Assembly (NCBI RefSeq): GCF_003234935.1
Contig: NZ_QKSB01000001.1
Span: 62,001 to 126,000, forward strand
Direction of reading: 5' to 3'
Origin: Putridiphycobacter roseus
GTDB lineage: Bacteria > Bacteroidota > Bacteroidia > Flavobacteriales_D > Crocinitomicaceae
Length of the DNA: 64,000 nt
A model generated the notes under the pieces. That model saw only the letters and a list, made by a program, of their open reading frames with translations, was not told the origin of the DNA and did not search any database. Of this stretch, positions 1-9,070 are shown piece after piece; the stretch's first letter is position 1, and each line of letters opens with the position of its first letter. The translations under genes and the position numbers were made by a program.

Positions 1-583
1 TTACCTATGGTCTACTAACCAAAACACCAATGCTATATATGTTAATGCTTCTAACACTTATTGGTTGACAGTTACCGACAGTAATAGTTGTATAAAAACA
101 GACACCATTAACCTAACTGAATTTAATACGGCAGGTTTAAATTTTGATTTAGGACAGGACACCTCTTTATGTGATTACAATGTATTAGACCTAAGTGGAC
201 CAAATGGAAATTACGATTACTATTGGAACACCAACGAAAGTACGAGCACTATTCAAGCAACCAACACAGGGCAATATTGGCTAACAATTACAGATGCTAA
301 TGGTTGTGAAGCAAAAGATTCTATTGCTATTAATTATTTAGAATGCCTAGGCTTAAATACAATCGAAGTTGAAAAACAACTTTGGGTAGCCAACGGAACA
401 TTATTCATTAATTCTAAATTAAAAGCAAATAACACCTTAATGATTTACAATGCTAGCGGAAAACGAATTATTGCAGTTCAAAACGCAACAGCACTTGATT
501 GCCGTCACTTGGCAAGTGGTATATATATTGGCCAATTACAGTATAACAACAAGGTGGAAACCATTAAGTTTATGGTACAATAA
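1..583 (+). CDS. T9SS cargo protein, C-terminal fragment (5' truncated by window edge)
   Basis: The reading frame is open from base 2 with no stop, so the gene begins before the window; a TTG at 65 is only an internal codon. The visible part has two copies of a short beta-rich repeat ending in YWLTVTDSNSC and YWLTITDANGC. This style is common in large secreted, PKD-like or SprB-like flavobacterial surface proteins. The last ~75 residues (LFINSKLKANNTLMIYNASGKR to ETIKFMVQ) have the length and pattern of a type A T9SS C-terminal sorting domain, although the usual YPNP motif is absent. The product is therefore probably exported across the outer membrane by the T9SS encoded at 21386-27799. Function beyond this is unknown. 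Confidence 0.75.
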   Translation, partial: YLWSTNQNTNAIYVNASNTYWLTVTDSNSCIKTDTINLTEFNTAGLNFDLGQDTSLCDYNVLDLSGPNGNYDYYWNTNESTSTIQATNTGQYWLTITDANGCEAKDSIAINYLECLGLNTIEVEKQLWVANGTLFINSKLKANNTLMIYNASGKRIIAVQNATALDCRHLASGIYIGQLQYNNKVETIKFMVQ

Positions 584-769
584 TAGGGAGATTTATTTAA
601 GCATAGTTTAATGAAAATATTTTTTTTGAGGTTTAATCCAAAAATTGATTTCCCAAAAACTACCTGCTCCACCCTATTTTTCTAGTGTTAGAGCACAACT
701 CATTTCTTCAAAGCAGCTTCATATTTAAAAGATTATGGATAATTAATAATAACTTTAATCGGATATTTA

Positions 770-799
770 TTGCTGTTAATCTATAAATAATTATCTTTG
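770..799 (+). promoter_or_regulatory. Bacteroidota-type promoter (TTG-N19-TATCTTTG)
   Basis: TTG at 770-772 and TATCTTTG at 792-799 are separated by 19 bp, matching the -33/-7 architecture of Bacteroidota primary sigma factor promoters. The element lies 28 bp before the ATG at 828. It is the only promoter in this window where I see both elements at good spacing. Confidence 0.6.
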
Positions 800-827
800 G
801 TCGAAATAATAAATAAATAAATAGATT

Positions 828-3359
828 ATGAAATCAATTTCACTTTTTTTGCTGCTCTTTATAGGCTTCGCAGCAACATCACAAAATGTCCAGATTGAGA
901 CATACGATTGTGGTGTTACCATTAACTCATTAAGTCAACTTATTAGATGTAACGGTATTCCTGATCCTTCTAGTGTTGGTATAGATTACCAATTCGAAGT
1001 TTCTGATGGAACAACTACTGCTACAGTAGATAGAAACTACCACACTGTATCTTTAGCAATGGCAGGTTTTTCTGCTTATAGTGGAACTTATACTTTTAAA
1101 GCTAGAGCAAAATTAACAACAAGTCCTACTTACGGACCTTGGAGTTCAACTTGTTCTAGTACTATGTCAACTACACCTCCAACAATTACTTTAGCAAATT
1201 GTGTAACTACAGGTACAGGTACAACCATGGGAACTTTTAACTCTAACTTTTTCGCAAATACAGCGCCAGGAGCAACAGGTTATACTTTTCAATTTAACGT
1301 ACAAGGTGATCCTACAGTTGTTGCAACTGTAACTAACCCAACTTGGAAAACTATGAATTTAGCTACTGCTGGTTTATATACTACAGGTACTATTTACGAA
1401 GTAAGGGTAAAAGGCGTATTTTCTGGCGGAACATCTTCTAATTATGGTAGTGCTTGTTTAATTCAAGCACCAACAAGCTTACCTACTACTTCTTTAGTAG
1501 GCTGTGGTGTAACAGATTATCAATTACAAAATTACGGACAAACTATTTTAGCAACACCAGTAGCTGGTGCCACTGCTTATGAATTCACATTTACCGACGT
1601 AACAAATGGCGCTGGTGGAGCAGTATATACCTATACTAATAATACATTTAGATCTGCTACGCTAGCATTAGCTGGAATTTCTACACCTTTTGCATCATTT
1701 GATGTACAAGTAAGAGTAAAATATGGTTCAGGACCAACTGCTGTTTGGAGTGGTTTAGGATCTGTTTGTCAAATTTTCACACCTACGGATGTTCCTTTAG
1801 TTTATTTAGACCTTGCTACTTCATGTGGCGCGCAATTAGCGACTAATGCAGGTACAATAATTGAAAGTGTAATTACTCCATACGCATATGAATATATATT
1901 TGAATTTGTTAACCAATCTGACGGGCTGCTTACCACTACCATTTATACCAGTGCAACGAATGCTATTCCAAATTTAGATGCTGTTTTTGGTGGTGCAGGT
2001 TTGGCACCTTTAAATACTACATATAATGTTAGAGTAAAAGCAAATATTGATTTGAATAATGATGGTGATAATGATCCTTTAACAACGACAGCTGATGTAG
2101 CTTTTGGTGTTTACGGTTACACTTGTTTTATTAATTCAGAAGTAACAATTCCACAACCACAACTTACGAGTGCTTCTTGTGGGCAAACTTTAGCTTCTGT
2201 AGCAACTAACTTTAGTTCAGCGGGTGTTGCTGGAGCGACTCAATACGAGTTTGAGTTTAAAGATTTCGTTACTGGAAACCTAGTGACTACTTTTACTAAA
2301 AACTACCATACCATTAGCTTAAATGAAGTAGGTCTAACAGCATATAACAGTGGTTATGATGTTAGAGTAAAAGTAAATATAGGAACTGTAGCTGTGCCAG
2401 ATTGGGGTGATTATGGTAATACTTGCTCTATTCACGTTGGTAATATTCCAACATCTTCTTTATTAACTTGTGGTGCTACTTTAACTAGATTTAATGAAAA
2501 CTTTTCAGTAGCAAATATTTCTGGTGCAACTGAATACGGTTTTAGATTTCAAGAAATTGGATCAGGAACAATTACATTATATGATGACAATTGGCATACT
2601 ATACATTTATTAGATGCAGGCTTATTAACTGTTGGTGCACAATACAACGTAGAAGTAAGAGCTAAAGTTGCCGGTACTTGGGGTCCTTATGGTACAGCTT
2701 GTCAATTAAATGCACCTACAAGTGTACCTAACACTAATTTATTAGCTAGTGTTTGTGGTACTACAGTTGCGGGTTACACTACAATTATGCCAGCACAACA
2801 CGTTGCAGGAGCAAGTTTATACGAATATGAATTTGCTGGACCAGATTCTACTTGGACAGTAACAAAGAATTACCAAAATATTTCTTTTGCACAAGCTGGA
2901 ATTAGCTTGATAACTACTGCTAAAACTTATGCTATTAGCGTAAGAGCACGAGTTAGTGGTACTTGGGGAGCTTTTAGTTCTGCTTGTAACGTTACTGCAC
3001 CTGCTACAATTGTACCTCCAGTAACGCCAATGATTTTGGCTGGTGGTAACACAAGTGGTAATGCAACTATGAAGTCTGGTGAAGTAAACACAAACAATGA
3101 AGCAACTACTGTAGCTGCAAACATTTCATTAAATGTGTATCCTAACCCAACTTCAGATATCGTAAACATTCAAACAGACTTGAATGCATTTAACGTATCT
3201 ATTTACAACACAAACGGTCAATTAGTTTATACTGCAAATGCAATGAATTCAATTCATAAAGTTTCTTTAGGCGAGTTCGCTAAAGGATTGTATGTAGTAC
3301 AAGTAAAAGACAACAATGGTTTAGTATTACAAACTGAGAAATTATCAGTTATTAAATAA
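828..3359 (+). CDS. Repetitive T9SS type A cargo protein (843 aa)
   Basis: A signal peptide (MKSISLFLLLFIGFAATSQN, residues 1 to about 18) leads into seven tandem repeats of roughly 90-120 residues. Each opens near a CG pair, contains a GATxYEFEF-like strand and a NYHTISL-like strand with AGL, then YDVRVRVK, and closes with WGxYGxxC. Each unit thus carries a conserved cysteine pair that could form a disulfide. The fold is probably all-beta and fibronectin-III-like (inference). The last ~75 residues begin NVYPNPTSDIVNIQ and end in LSVIK, a textbook type A T9SS sorting domain with the YPNP motif. The protein is therefore predicted to be secreted and possibly anchored at the cell surface. A promoter lies at 770-799 and a strong terminator at 3381-3411, so it is probably monocistronic. 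Ligand or role unknown. Confidence 0.9.
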   Translation: MKSISLFLLLFIGFAATSQNVQIETYDCGVTINSLSQLIRCNGIPDPSSVGIDYQFEVSDGTTTATVDRNYHTVSLAMAGFSAYSGTYTFKARAKLTTSPTYGPWSSTCSSTMSTTPPTITLANCVTTGTGTTMGTFNSNFFANTAPGATGYTFQFNVQGDPTVVATVTNPTWKTMNLATAGLYTTGTIYEVRVKGVFSGGTSSNYGSACLIQAPTSLPTTSLVGCGVTDYQLQNYGQTILATPVAGATAYEFTFTDVTNGAGGAVYTYTNNTFRSATLALAGISTPFASFDVQVRVKYGSGPTAVWSGLGSVCQIFTPTDVPLVYLDLATSCGAQLATNAGTIIESVITPYAYEYIFEFVNQSDGLLTTTIYTSATNAIPNLDAVFGGAGLAPLNTTYNVRVKANIDLNNDGDNDPLTTTADVAFGVYGYTCFINSEVTIPQPQLTSASCGQTLASVATNFSSAGVAGATQYEFEFKDFVTGNLVTTFTKNYHTISLNEVGLTAYNSGYDVRVKVNIGTVAVPDWGDYGNTCSIHVGNIPTSSLLTCGATLTRFNENFSVANISGATEYGFRFQEIGSGTITLYDDNWHTIHLLDAGLLTVGAQYNVEVRAKVAGTWGPYGTACQLNAPTSVPNTNLLASVCGTTVAGYTTIMPAQHVAGASLYEYEFAGPDSTWTVTKNYQNISFAQAGISLITTAKTYAISVRARVSGTWGAFSSACNVTAPATIVPPVTPMILAGGNTSGNATMKSGEVNTNNEATTVAANISLNVYPNPTSDIVNIQTDLNAFNVSIYNTNGQLVYTANAMNSIHKVSLGEFAKGLYVVQVKDNNGLVLQTEKLSVIK

Positions 3360-3380
3360 CAAACCTTATTAAATATATTA

Positions 3381-3411
3381 AACCGCTACATTAATTTGTA
3401 GCGGTTTTTTT
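3381..3411 (+). terminator. Rho-independent terminator of the 843-aa cargo gene
   Basis: Perfect 10-bp stem (AACCGCTACA, loop TTAATT, TGTAGCGGTT) followed by a T run, starting 22 bp after the stop codon of the cargo gene. Confidence 0.9.
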
Positions 3412-3438
3412 ATGTTTATATTTATATTTTTTAACACC

Positions 3439-4425
3439 ATGAACACCCCACTTATTTCTGTCATAATACCGGCATACAATTGCGCGCAATATATTGGCGA
3501 AGCCTTGTTGTCTATTGTTAATCAAACCTACAAAAATTTAGAAATTATTGTGGTAAATGATGGGTCTACAGACGAAACCTTATTGGCCATTCAACAAGTA
3601 AATGATCCACGCATAAAAGTATTAGAAAACACCAGTAATAGTGGTATCATTTTTACACTAAATAAAGCCTTAAAAGAGGCCAAAGGTAAGTACATTGCCC
3701 GTATGGATGGAGATGATATTGCCATGGCAGACAGGATAGCCATTCAGTATCATTATTTAGAATCACATCCAGACATTTCTATTTTAGGGGCGAAAATAAA
3801 ATATTTTGGGGCAGAAAACCATGTGGTAAACACAGTATTGTCCACCAATGAAATTGCCATTGAAATGTATTTTAACAATCCCATTAATCACCCTACGGTA
3901 ATGATGCGGCGCGCGGATTTAGAAAAACAACAATTGCATTACCCTGAAAACTTTATACATGCCGAAGATTGGGTATTTTGGTTTAACTGCCAAGCCAAGC
4001 AATTAAAAATTGCTAACCTGCCCAACGTATTGCTAAAATACCGCATAGAGGGGCAAAACATTACAGCCAATAACCGTGCAACCGAAAAGGAAAGACACCT
4101 GGAGGTTTACCGTTATTTTTTAGGTACTATTTTTAAAGAAGTAAACGAAGACCTATTAAGCTTACACTGGGCAGTGGCAAGAGTTGATTTAAACCACGTA
4201 GATGTAAAAGCGTTAAAAGTATACCTTCAACAGTTAGAAGCTGCGCTAATACAAGCAAACCACCCAGAAAAAGAAGTGAAAGCAGCAATACAAAGAAGAA
4301 AAAACAGGCTTTTTTATAAAGTAGCAGATGAATCTGCCAAGCAAGGTTTCACTTACATGGTCCAAAACCAACTTTATTCTTTTAAAAACTTACGCTATTT
4401 ATGGAGTAAGGTAAAAAAAGCTTAA
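3439..4425 (+). CDS. Family 2 glycosyltransferase
   Basis: GT-A fold inverting glycosyltransferase. It starts MNTPLISVIIPAYNC, followed by the nucleotide-binding VVNDGSTDET block and a DxD-type motif in ARMDGDDIA that would bind the metal and sugar nucleotide. A later HAEDWVFW supplies the acidic ED typical of this group. An upstream in-frame ATG at 3412 lies directly on the T run of the terminator of the preceding gene and adds a non-homologous MFIFIFFNT stretch. The ATG at 3439 is therefore the better start (328 aa). No membrane helix is visible, so it should act in the cytoplasm on a lipid- or protein-linked acceptor. It converges with the GT4 gene on the other strand and overlaps it by four bases. 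Donor and acceptor sugars cannot be read from sequence. Confidence 0.85.
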   Translation: MNTPLISVIIPAYNCAQYIGEALLSIVNQTYKNLEIIVVNDGSTDETLLAIQQVNDPRIKVLENTSNSGIIFTLNKALKEAKGKYIARMDGDDIAMADRIAIQYHYLESHPDISILGAKIKYFGAENHVVNTVLSTNEIAIEMYFNNPINHPTVMMRRADLEKQQLHYPENFIHAEDWVFWFNCQAKQLKIANLPNVLLKYRIEGQNITANNRATEKERHLEVYRYFLGTIFKEVNEDLLSLHWAVARVDLNHVDVKALKVYLQQLEAALIQANHPEKEVKAAIQRRKNRLFYKVADESAKQGFTYMVQNQLYSFKNLRYLWSKVKKA

Positions 4426-5624
4426 CTCATTTTTTCCTTTTTTATGCTATCCACAAATTTTGGATAAACTTGCTGCGCGTCAAAATTAGTTTGCCAAAAT
4501 TTTCTAATCACTTGTCTTTGGCTAGCTTGATAAAACTTTGAATTTCTCCAATTTTTCAATAAAAGTACCACCTCTTCTATTTTAAAATCTGCAGGAATTA
4601 AATACCCTGTTTGCGCATTCACAATTTCGTAAATCCCACCTACATTGGTGCCAATAACAGGAATACCACAACTAATGGCTTCTTGAATAGAAACAGGTAA
4701 ACCTTCTGTAGCACTGGTAGTGATAAATAAATCCACACTATTATTTTTGTAATAGTCCATAATGGCCGCGTTGTTTACCATTCCTTTAAAAGTTACCGTA
4801 TGTTGGGTAAGTTTAGCCGCCTCGCTTTCAATAGCTGCTCGTTCTGGCCCATCTCCAAAATGCACCCAATGTACCTTTTGGTCTAACTCCTGTAATAGGT
4901 CAATCATTAAATGTACCCTTTTTAGTGGGATTAAACTCGCGCAAGACACTATGGTTAATACTTTTTCATCTGGTACAAAAGCCCCAAAACCATGGTCGTT
5001 TGTCCCTAAATAAGCTACCGAAATTTTATCTTTAAATTTAGTTTTACCCTGTAAATATTCTCCAGCCACTTTTGCGTTTGGAAAAACCCGATTGGCATAT
5101 TTATAAATCAAGTTCCGAAAAGGCAAATAATTTCCGGCATGTCTTTCGTCCCAAATATCAAATCCGCCACAGCGAAACACAAAATTGTCAATACACTTTC
5201 TATGTTTTAAAAAGGCCAAAACCAATGCCCAATCATTCATCCAATAAGAATAATTAACCGCATTGGGCAATAAGACCTTAGTCTGTTCAATATATTTTGC
5301 TTTTTTGGCAGCCTCCTTTAAATAAGCCAACCAAAGTTTACTGTTTTTTAAATAGAATTTTTTATTTGGTGCCAATGAAAGTTCTAGTAAATAAAAATAA
5401 AATATATTCCAATACCAGCTCCAACTGAGCTTTACTTTTTTATATTCTCCAAGATTATGCCTACTTGCATTTTTTGAAGTATCTCTGCAATAGTCTTGTT
5501 TTTCAAAAAGATGTGGAAAAATATTTACCTGCTCAAAACTAGCAGCCAAATAAGGAAATTCATTTTCCACAATTGGCTCCCCTTTGGTGTATGGATATTT
5601 GGCTGTAAAAAAGTTTAAATTCAT
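4422..5624 (-). CDS. Family 4 (GT-B) glycosyltransferase
   Basis: 400-aa retaining glycosyltransferase of the GT4 / Glycos_transf_1 group. The C-terminal half holds the donor-site signature: FITTSATEGLPVSIQEA contains the E-x7-E motif, followed by CGIPVIGTNVGG. The middle part has VHWVHFGDGPER, a typical GT-B nucleotide-binding segment. The N-terminal acceptor domain (MNLNFFTAKYPYTKGEP) starts like colanic-acid or capsule transferases. It is the last gene of a leftward run of four transferases (9064 to 4422), 15 bp after its upstream neighbour. It probably adds a sugar to a surface polysaccharide or glycoprotein glycan; specificity unknown. Confidence 0.85.
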   Translation of the reverse strand: MNLNFFTAKYPYTKGEPIVENEFPYLAASFEQVNIFPHLFEKQDYCRDTSKNASRHNLGEYKKVKLSWSWYWNIFYFYLLELSLAPNKKFYLKNSKLWLAYLKEAAKKAKYIEQTKVLLPNAVNYSYWMNDWALVLAFLKHRKCIDNFVFRCGGFDIWDERHAGNYLPFRNLIYKYANRVFPNAKVAGEYLQGKTKFKDKISVAYLGTNDHGFGAFVPDEKVLTIVSCASLIPLKRVHLMIDLLQELDQKVHWVHFGDGPERAAIESEAAKLTQHTVTFKGMVNNAAIMDYYKNNSVDLFITTSATEGLPVSIQEAISCGIPVIGTNVGGIYEIVNAQTGYLIPADFKIEEVVLLLKNWRNSKFYQASQRQVIRKFWQTNFDAQQVYPKFVDSIKKEKMS

Positions 5625-5639
5625 AGGATAAAGTATTCC

Positions 5640-6782
5640 TTAAGCAAGCGCCTTCGTATAAATATTTCTCAAAGTTTCTGCCGCACGCTTTGGGTCGTGC
5701 TGCTCCGCTATTCTTTGCATACACACAGCACTTTTTTTATCCAATGCATCCTTATCCGCTAAAGCACTTTTGATGACCTTCTCTAGGCCTGCTACCAAAA
5801 TTTTTTGAAAGGTTTCTTTTTCTACCTTCCCTCTAGGAATAGAACGTCCTTCTTTTAAAGGCACTTCTATCACCCAACCACATGCTTCATTATTAATTTC
5901 TGTAAAAGCACCACCATTGGTCGTAATTACAGGACAAGCACAAGCTTGCGCTTCGAGCACCGTATACCCATAAGTTTCGTCGTAAGAAGGCAATAATGCA
6001 ATATCCGCTTGTTTAAAAAGGTTAATCACCTCAGGGTTCGGTAAAGCATGGTGTAAAGTAATGTTACTGTATTTTTGAATCAACTGCATTGCTTCCGCAA
6101 CATCTTCGGTAGTACTTCGGGAAGCATAATCGCCAAATTGCATGCTAGAAACAATAGTCAATTTTAATTTATCTTGCAATGCATTTAAATTATCCATGGC
6201 TCTTAGAACTTCCAGTCCGCCTTTTCTAAAAAAATCGGCACCTACCATCACCAAGTGTAATTCTTCTTTATCCGTAGAAGGCACCACCTTATTCACCAAT
6301 AATTTTTGGGAAGGATGTAAGACCACTATTTTGGATAAAATGGCATCTTTTAGTTTTGGGTCCACGTTTTTTAAATAGTCAATTTGCGCATTTTCGGCAT
6401 AAGCAGATAAAGCAATAATTTGTTTACAGGCATTTCCTGCCAAGCTTTTTAAAACCTTATTAATGTATTTATTTTCTTTGGGATATTTTCCAATTTGATG
6501 TGCACCTCTGGGTAAAAAATATTCAAAAGTAACTACCCATGGTTTACTTCCTAAGCTAATCGCATTAAAAAAGTGCAGCATGTCGTATTTTCCTAGATTA
6601 TAATCTTGAAACAAATTCAACCACTTGGGATGCGTTTTATGCAATAATTTAAAATAAGGGAAAGACAAAAATTTATAAAAATCATGTTTTTTAACAAAGG
6701 AAAAACCTTCTATCTCTAAGCCCGTAAAATTTCTTATTTCGGGATAGTAATTTGCTTTAATTCCAATGATTTTATTTTCCAT
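5640..6782 (-). CDS. Family 4 (GT-B) glycosyltransferase
   Basis: 380-aa GT4 enzyme. The donor-binding signature is LPSYDETYGYTVLEAQA (E-x7-E) followed by CPVITTNGGAFTEI; LVMVGADFFRKGG opens the C-terminal Rossmann domain at about residue 175. The N-terminal domain (MENKIIGIKANYYPEI) shows no signal peptide, so the protein is cytoplasmic or peripheral. It lies between two other leftward GT4 genes. The 183-bp gap upstream (6783-6965) suggests it may have its own promoter. The gap contains CTGTCAT (minus strand, 6898-6904) and TGGCATA (minus, 6872-6878), discussed under findings. Acceptor and donor are unknown. Confidence 0.82.
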   Translation of the reverse strand: MENKIIGIKANYYPEIRNFTGLEIEGFSFVKKHDFYKFLSFPYFKLLHKTHPKWLNLFQDYNLGKYDMLHFFNAISLGSKPWVVTFEYFLPRGAHQIGKYPKENKYINKVLKSLAGNACKQIIALSAYAENAQIDYLKNVDPKLKDAILSKIVVLHPSQKLLVNKVVPSTDKEELHLVMVGADFFRKGGLEVLRAMDNLNALQDKLKLTIVSSMQFGDYASRSTTEDVAEAMQLIQKYSNITLHHALPNPEVINLFKQADIALLPSYDETYGYTVLEAQACACPVITTNGGAFTEINNEACGWVIEVPLKEGRSIPRGKVEKETFQKILVAGLEKVIKSALADKDALDKKSAVCMQRIAEQHDPKRAAETLRNIYTKALA

Positions 6783-6965
6783 GCAACTTGTATTCTAGTA
6801 GTTATTTAAAGATTTTCATTACTTAAATTCTCCTGTAAAAATACATTTAATCCGCTAAACTAGACCTATAATATGCCATAATTTAGTCCCCTATCCAATG
6901 ACAGTATTTTAAAAAACACATACTACACTAGCAGGCAAAAAGCCATGTATCTTTAGTTTCAATTT

Positions 6966-8132
6966 TTAAGACAGTAAATCCACATAATGTTTTCTGGTTT
7001 GGTCCACCGAATACTTTTGCAAGATAAACGCTTGCAGGGTAGCCGCTTTTTCTTCCATCCCTTCAGGGTGGTCGATAAAATTAGCCAAAGCTTTCGCTAA
7101 TGAAGCTTGGTCTTTCCAATCGAAGAAGTTAATTTCTTTTTCGGTAAAAAGATCTTTTATGGTAGGGGTATTTGGTGCAACCACAGCCATGTTCATGGCC
7201 CCATATTCAAATATTTTATTGGGCGCACCATACCAATTAGAGCCAGGCATTACCCCAATGTGCATTTGTTTTTTTAAATCAAATAATTCTTCTCCATCTA
7301 AAAAGCCCAAGAGGTGAAATTTACTTTTTACAACTGGTTCCAATCTTTCCACCCGGTCGGCAATACTTTGTCGCTCCATGCCATCTCCAACCAAATAAAA
7401 TTCAATTTGCTTACCACTTTTTAATAAATCTACCCCTACTTCTACCAGCATATCTACTTGGTGCCATTTTAAAAAAGAACCGATAAAACAAATTTTAATG
7501 GGTTTAGAACCAAAGTCTTTTTCTGCTTCAAAAATATCAAACCTTGTAAAATCCACATTTTGATGAATGGTTAAATTTTGCGTGTTTTTAGTAATAGCCG
7601 TAATATAATCCTTCATGGGATTAGAGTACACCACTATTTCCTTTGCTTGCAATAAAGACTCCTTTTGTCTGTCCACAAATTGGTCATAATAAAATGGCTT
7701 TTCACCCTGATTAAAGAATTCGTATTCTTCAATTATTGGACCATCATAAGTAATAATAAGCGGTACATTTAAAGCTTTGGATAGCGATACTCCAACTTGG
7801 GAGCCCAGGTTGTAAAACTCCAATATTACATCAAATTTCACAGTACTCTTCAGTAGTTCTTCGGTAAGAAGATCGGCCTTTTTTAAAACCAAACGGTCTC
7901 TTAACCTGCGTTTAATAAAAGAAGGAATAAAACGAGTAATTACCCCTCTTGAAGAACCACCTTGCTCTGGGGTTTCATTCAAGTGAATTTCATTAAATGG
8001 AATACCGTTCAAAAAAATAGTGTTGCCTTCCGCTTGTAAAATGTTACTCAAACAGTTGATATAAGAACCAATTGCCGATTTTCTATTAAAAACCTCTTTG
8101 GTGTTTTTTGTATATAAAATTAATAAGTTCAT
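6966..8132 (-). CDS. Family 4 (GT-B) glycosyltransferase
   Basis: 388-aa GT4-like enzyme. The C-terminal domain begins IKICFIGSFLKWHQ and contains EFYLVGDGMER; the donor-site region reads GAPNKIFEYGAMNMAVVAP, where KIFEY supplies the second Glu of the E-x7-E motif. The position of the first Glu is occupied by GSNWYG, so the motif is only partly kept, as in several flavobacterial GT4 paralogues. It follows a GT2 gene by 5 bp and is surely co-transcribed with it. Expected role: an extension step in the same surface glycan as its neighbours. Confidence 0.82.
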   Translation of the reverse strand: MNLLILYTKNTKEVFNRKSAIGSYINCLSNILQAEGNTIFLNGIPFNEIHLNETPEQGGSSRGVITRFIPSFIKRRLRDRLVLKKADLLTEELLKSTVKFDVILEFYNLGSQVGVSLSKALNVPLIITYDGPIIEEYEFFNQGEKPFYYDQFVDRQKESLLQAKEIVVYSNPMKDYITAITKNTQNLTIHQNVDFTRFDIFEAEKDFGSKPIKICFIGSFLKWHQVDMLVEVGVDLLKSGKQIEFYLVGDGMERQSIADRVERLEPVVKSKFHLLGFLDGEELFDLKKQMHIGVMPGSNWYGAPNKIFEYGAMNMAVVAPNTPTIKDLFTEKEINFFDWKDQASLAKALANFIDHPEGMEEKAATLQAFILQKYSVDQTRKHYVDLLS

Positions 8133-8137
8133 TCTTT

Positions 8138-9064
8138 TTATTTTTTCCCCCTAAGCGAGTGGACAAATCTTTTGCTCCTTAAAAAGGCATTAAAACCAAA
8201 CACACGGATAAACTGCTGATTAATCCCTTTAAAAACAGGTCTACCCTTACTATATGCATGCCAAAACAATCCTTCATTTTTGTAAGTTGCCTCTCCGGAA
8301 TACACATAGGAGATAAAGTAAGTCATGATTATTTTTTCAAGTACATCTTGATTTTCGAATACCTTTCTTTCAATAAAATCCTTTTTAAAGCTTTCTATTA
8401 CGGTACAGGCATTATTACTTACTTTTACAAAATCACTAGATAGGGAATTGTCCAATTTTCTAGAATGTAAAAAAACGGCTGGATAATAGTCAAATTTTGG
8501 TTGATTTAGAAAGCAACGGATATGAAATTCCCAGTCTTGTGCAGACGTCAATTCCTTTAAATAGCCGCCAATTCTTCTAACAAAATCGGTTCTGTAAATT
8601 GGATTTCCGGTAATAATAATTTTTGAAATTGCTACAGCTAATGGGTCTGCCAAGATGCCTTTAAAGTCGATAAATTCTAATACGGTTTCTAGATTTTCGT
8701 CATACACTTCTCGGTCAGAAATAATAAGATCCAGCTGAGCTGCACGCATCTCACGGCATTGTACTTCAAATTTATTTGCGGTAATAACATCATCTGCGTC
8801 CAAAAACTGAATAAGTTCTCCAGTAGCTAATGCCAAGCCTGTATTTCTAGCATAATTGGCACCAGCTTGGGGTTCACTACAAACCTTTATTCTATTGTCT
8901 GCATTAGCCAGAGTAGCCAAAACCTTTGCAGTACTGTCTGTAGAGTTATTGTTAACACAAATAATCTCTAGTTCCTGCAGGGTTTGGTTTAATACAGAAC
9001 GAACCGTTTCTTCAATATGATCTTCGCAATTATAGCAAGGTATAATTGTGGAAATGGTAACCAT
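8138..9064 (-). CDS. Family 2 glycosyltransferase
   Basis: 308-aa GT-A fold enzyme: VTISTIIPCYNCEDHI, then ICVNNNSTDSTAKVL, then LIQFLDADDVI with the DxD motif, then SAQDWEFHIRCF with the catalytic-type acidic residue. It is the first gene of the leftward transferase run, only 6 bp downstream of the DUF6089/PorG-like gene (minus strand), so the whole run 10015 to 4422 could be one transcript. No membrane helices. Specificity unknown. Confidence 0.85.
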   Translation of the reverse strand: MVTISTIIPCYNCEDHIEETVRSVLNQTLQELEIICVNNNSTDSTAKVLATLANADNRIKVCSEPQAGANYARNTGLALATGELIQFLDADDVITANKFEVQCREMRAAQLDLIISDREVYDENLETVLEFIDFKGILADPLAVAISKIIITGNPIYRTDFVRRIGGYLKELTSAQDWEFHIRCFLNQPKFDYYPAVFLHSRKLDNSLSSDFVKVSNNACTVIESFKKDFIERKVFENQDVLEKIIMTYFISYVYSGEATYKNEGLFWHAYSKGRPVFKGINQQFIRVFGFNAFLRSKRFVHSLRGKK

Positions 9065-9070
9065 AGATTT

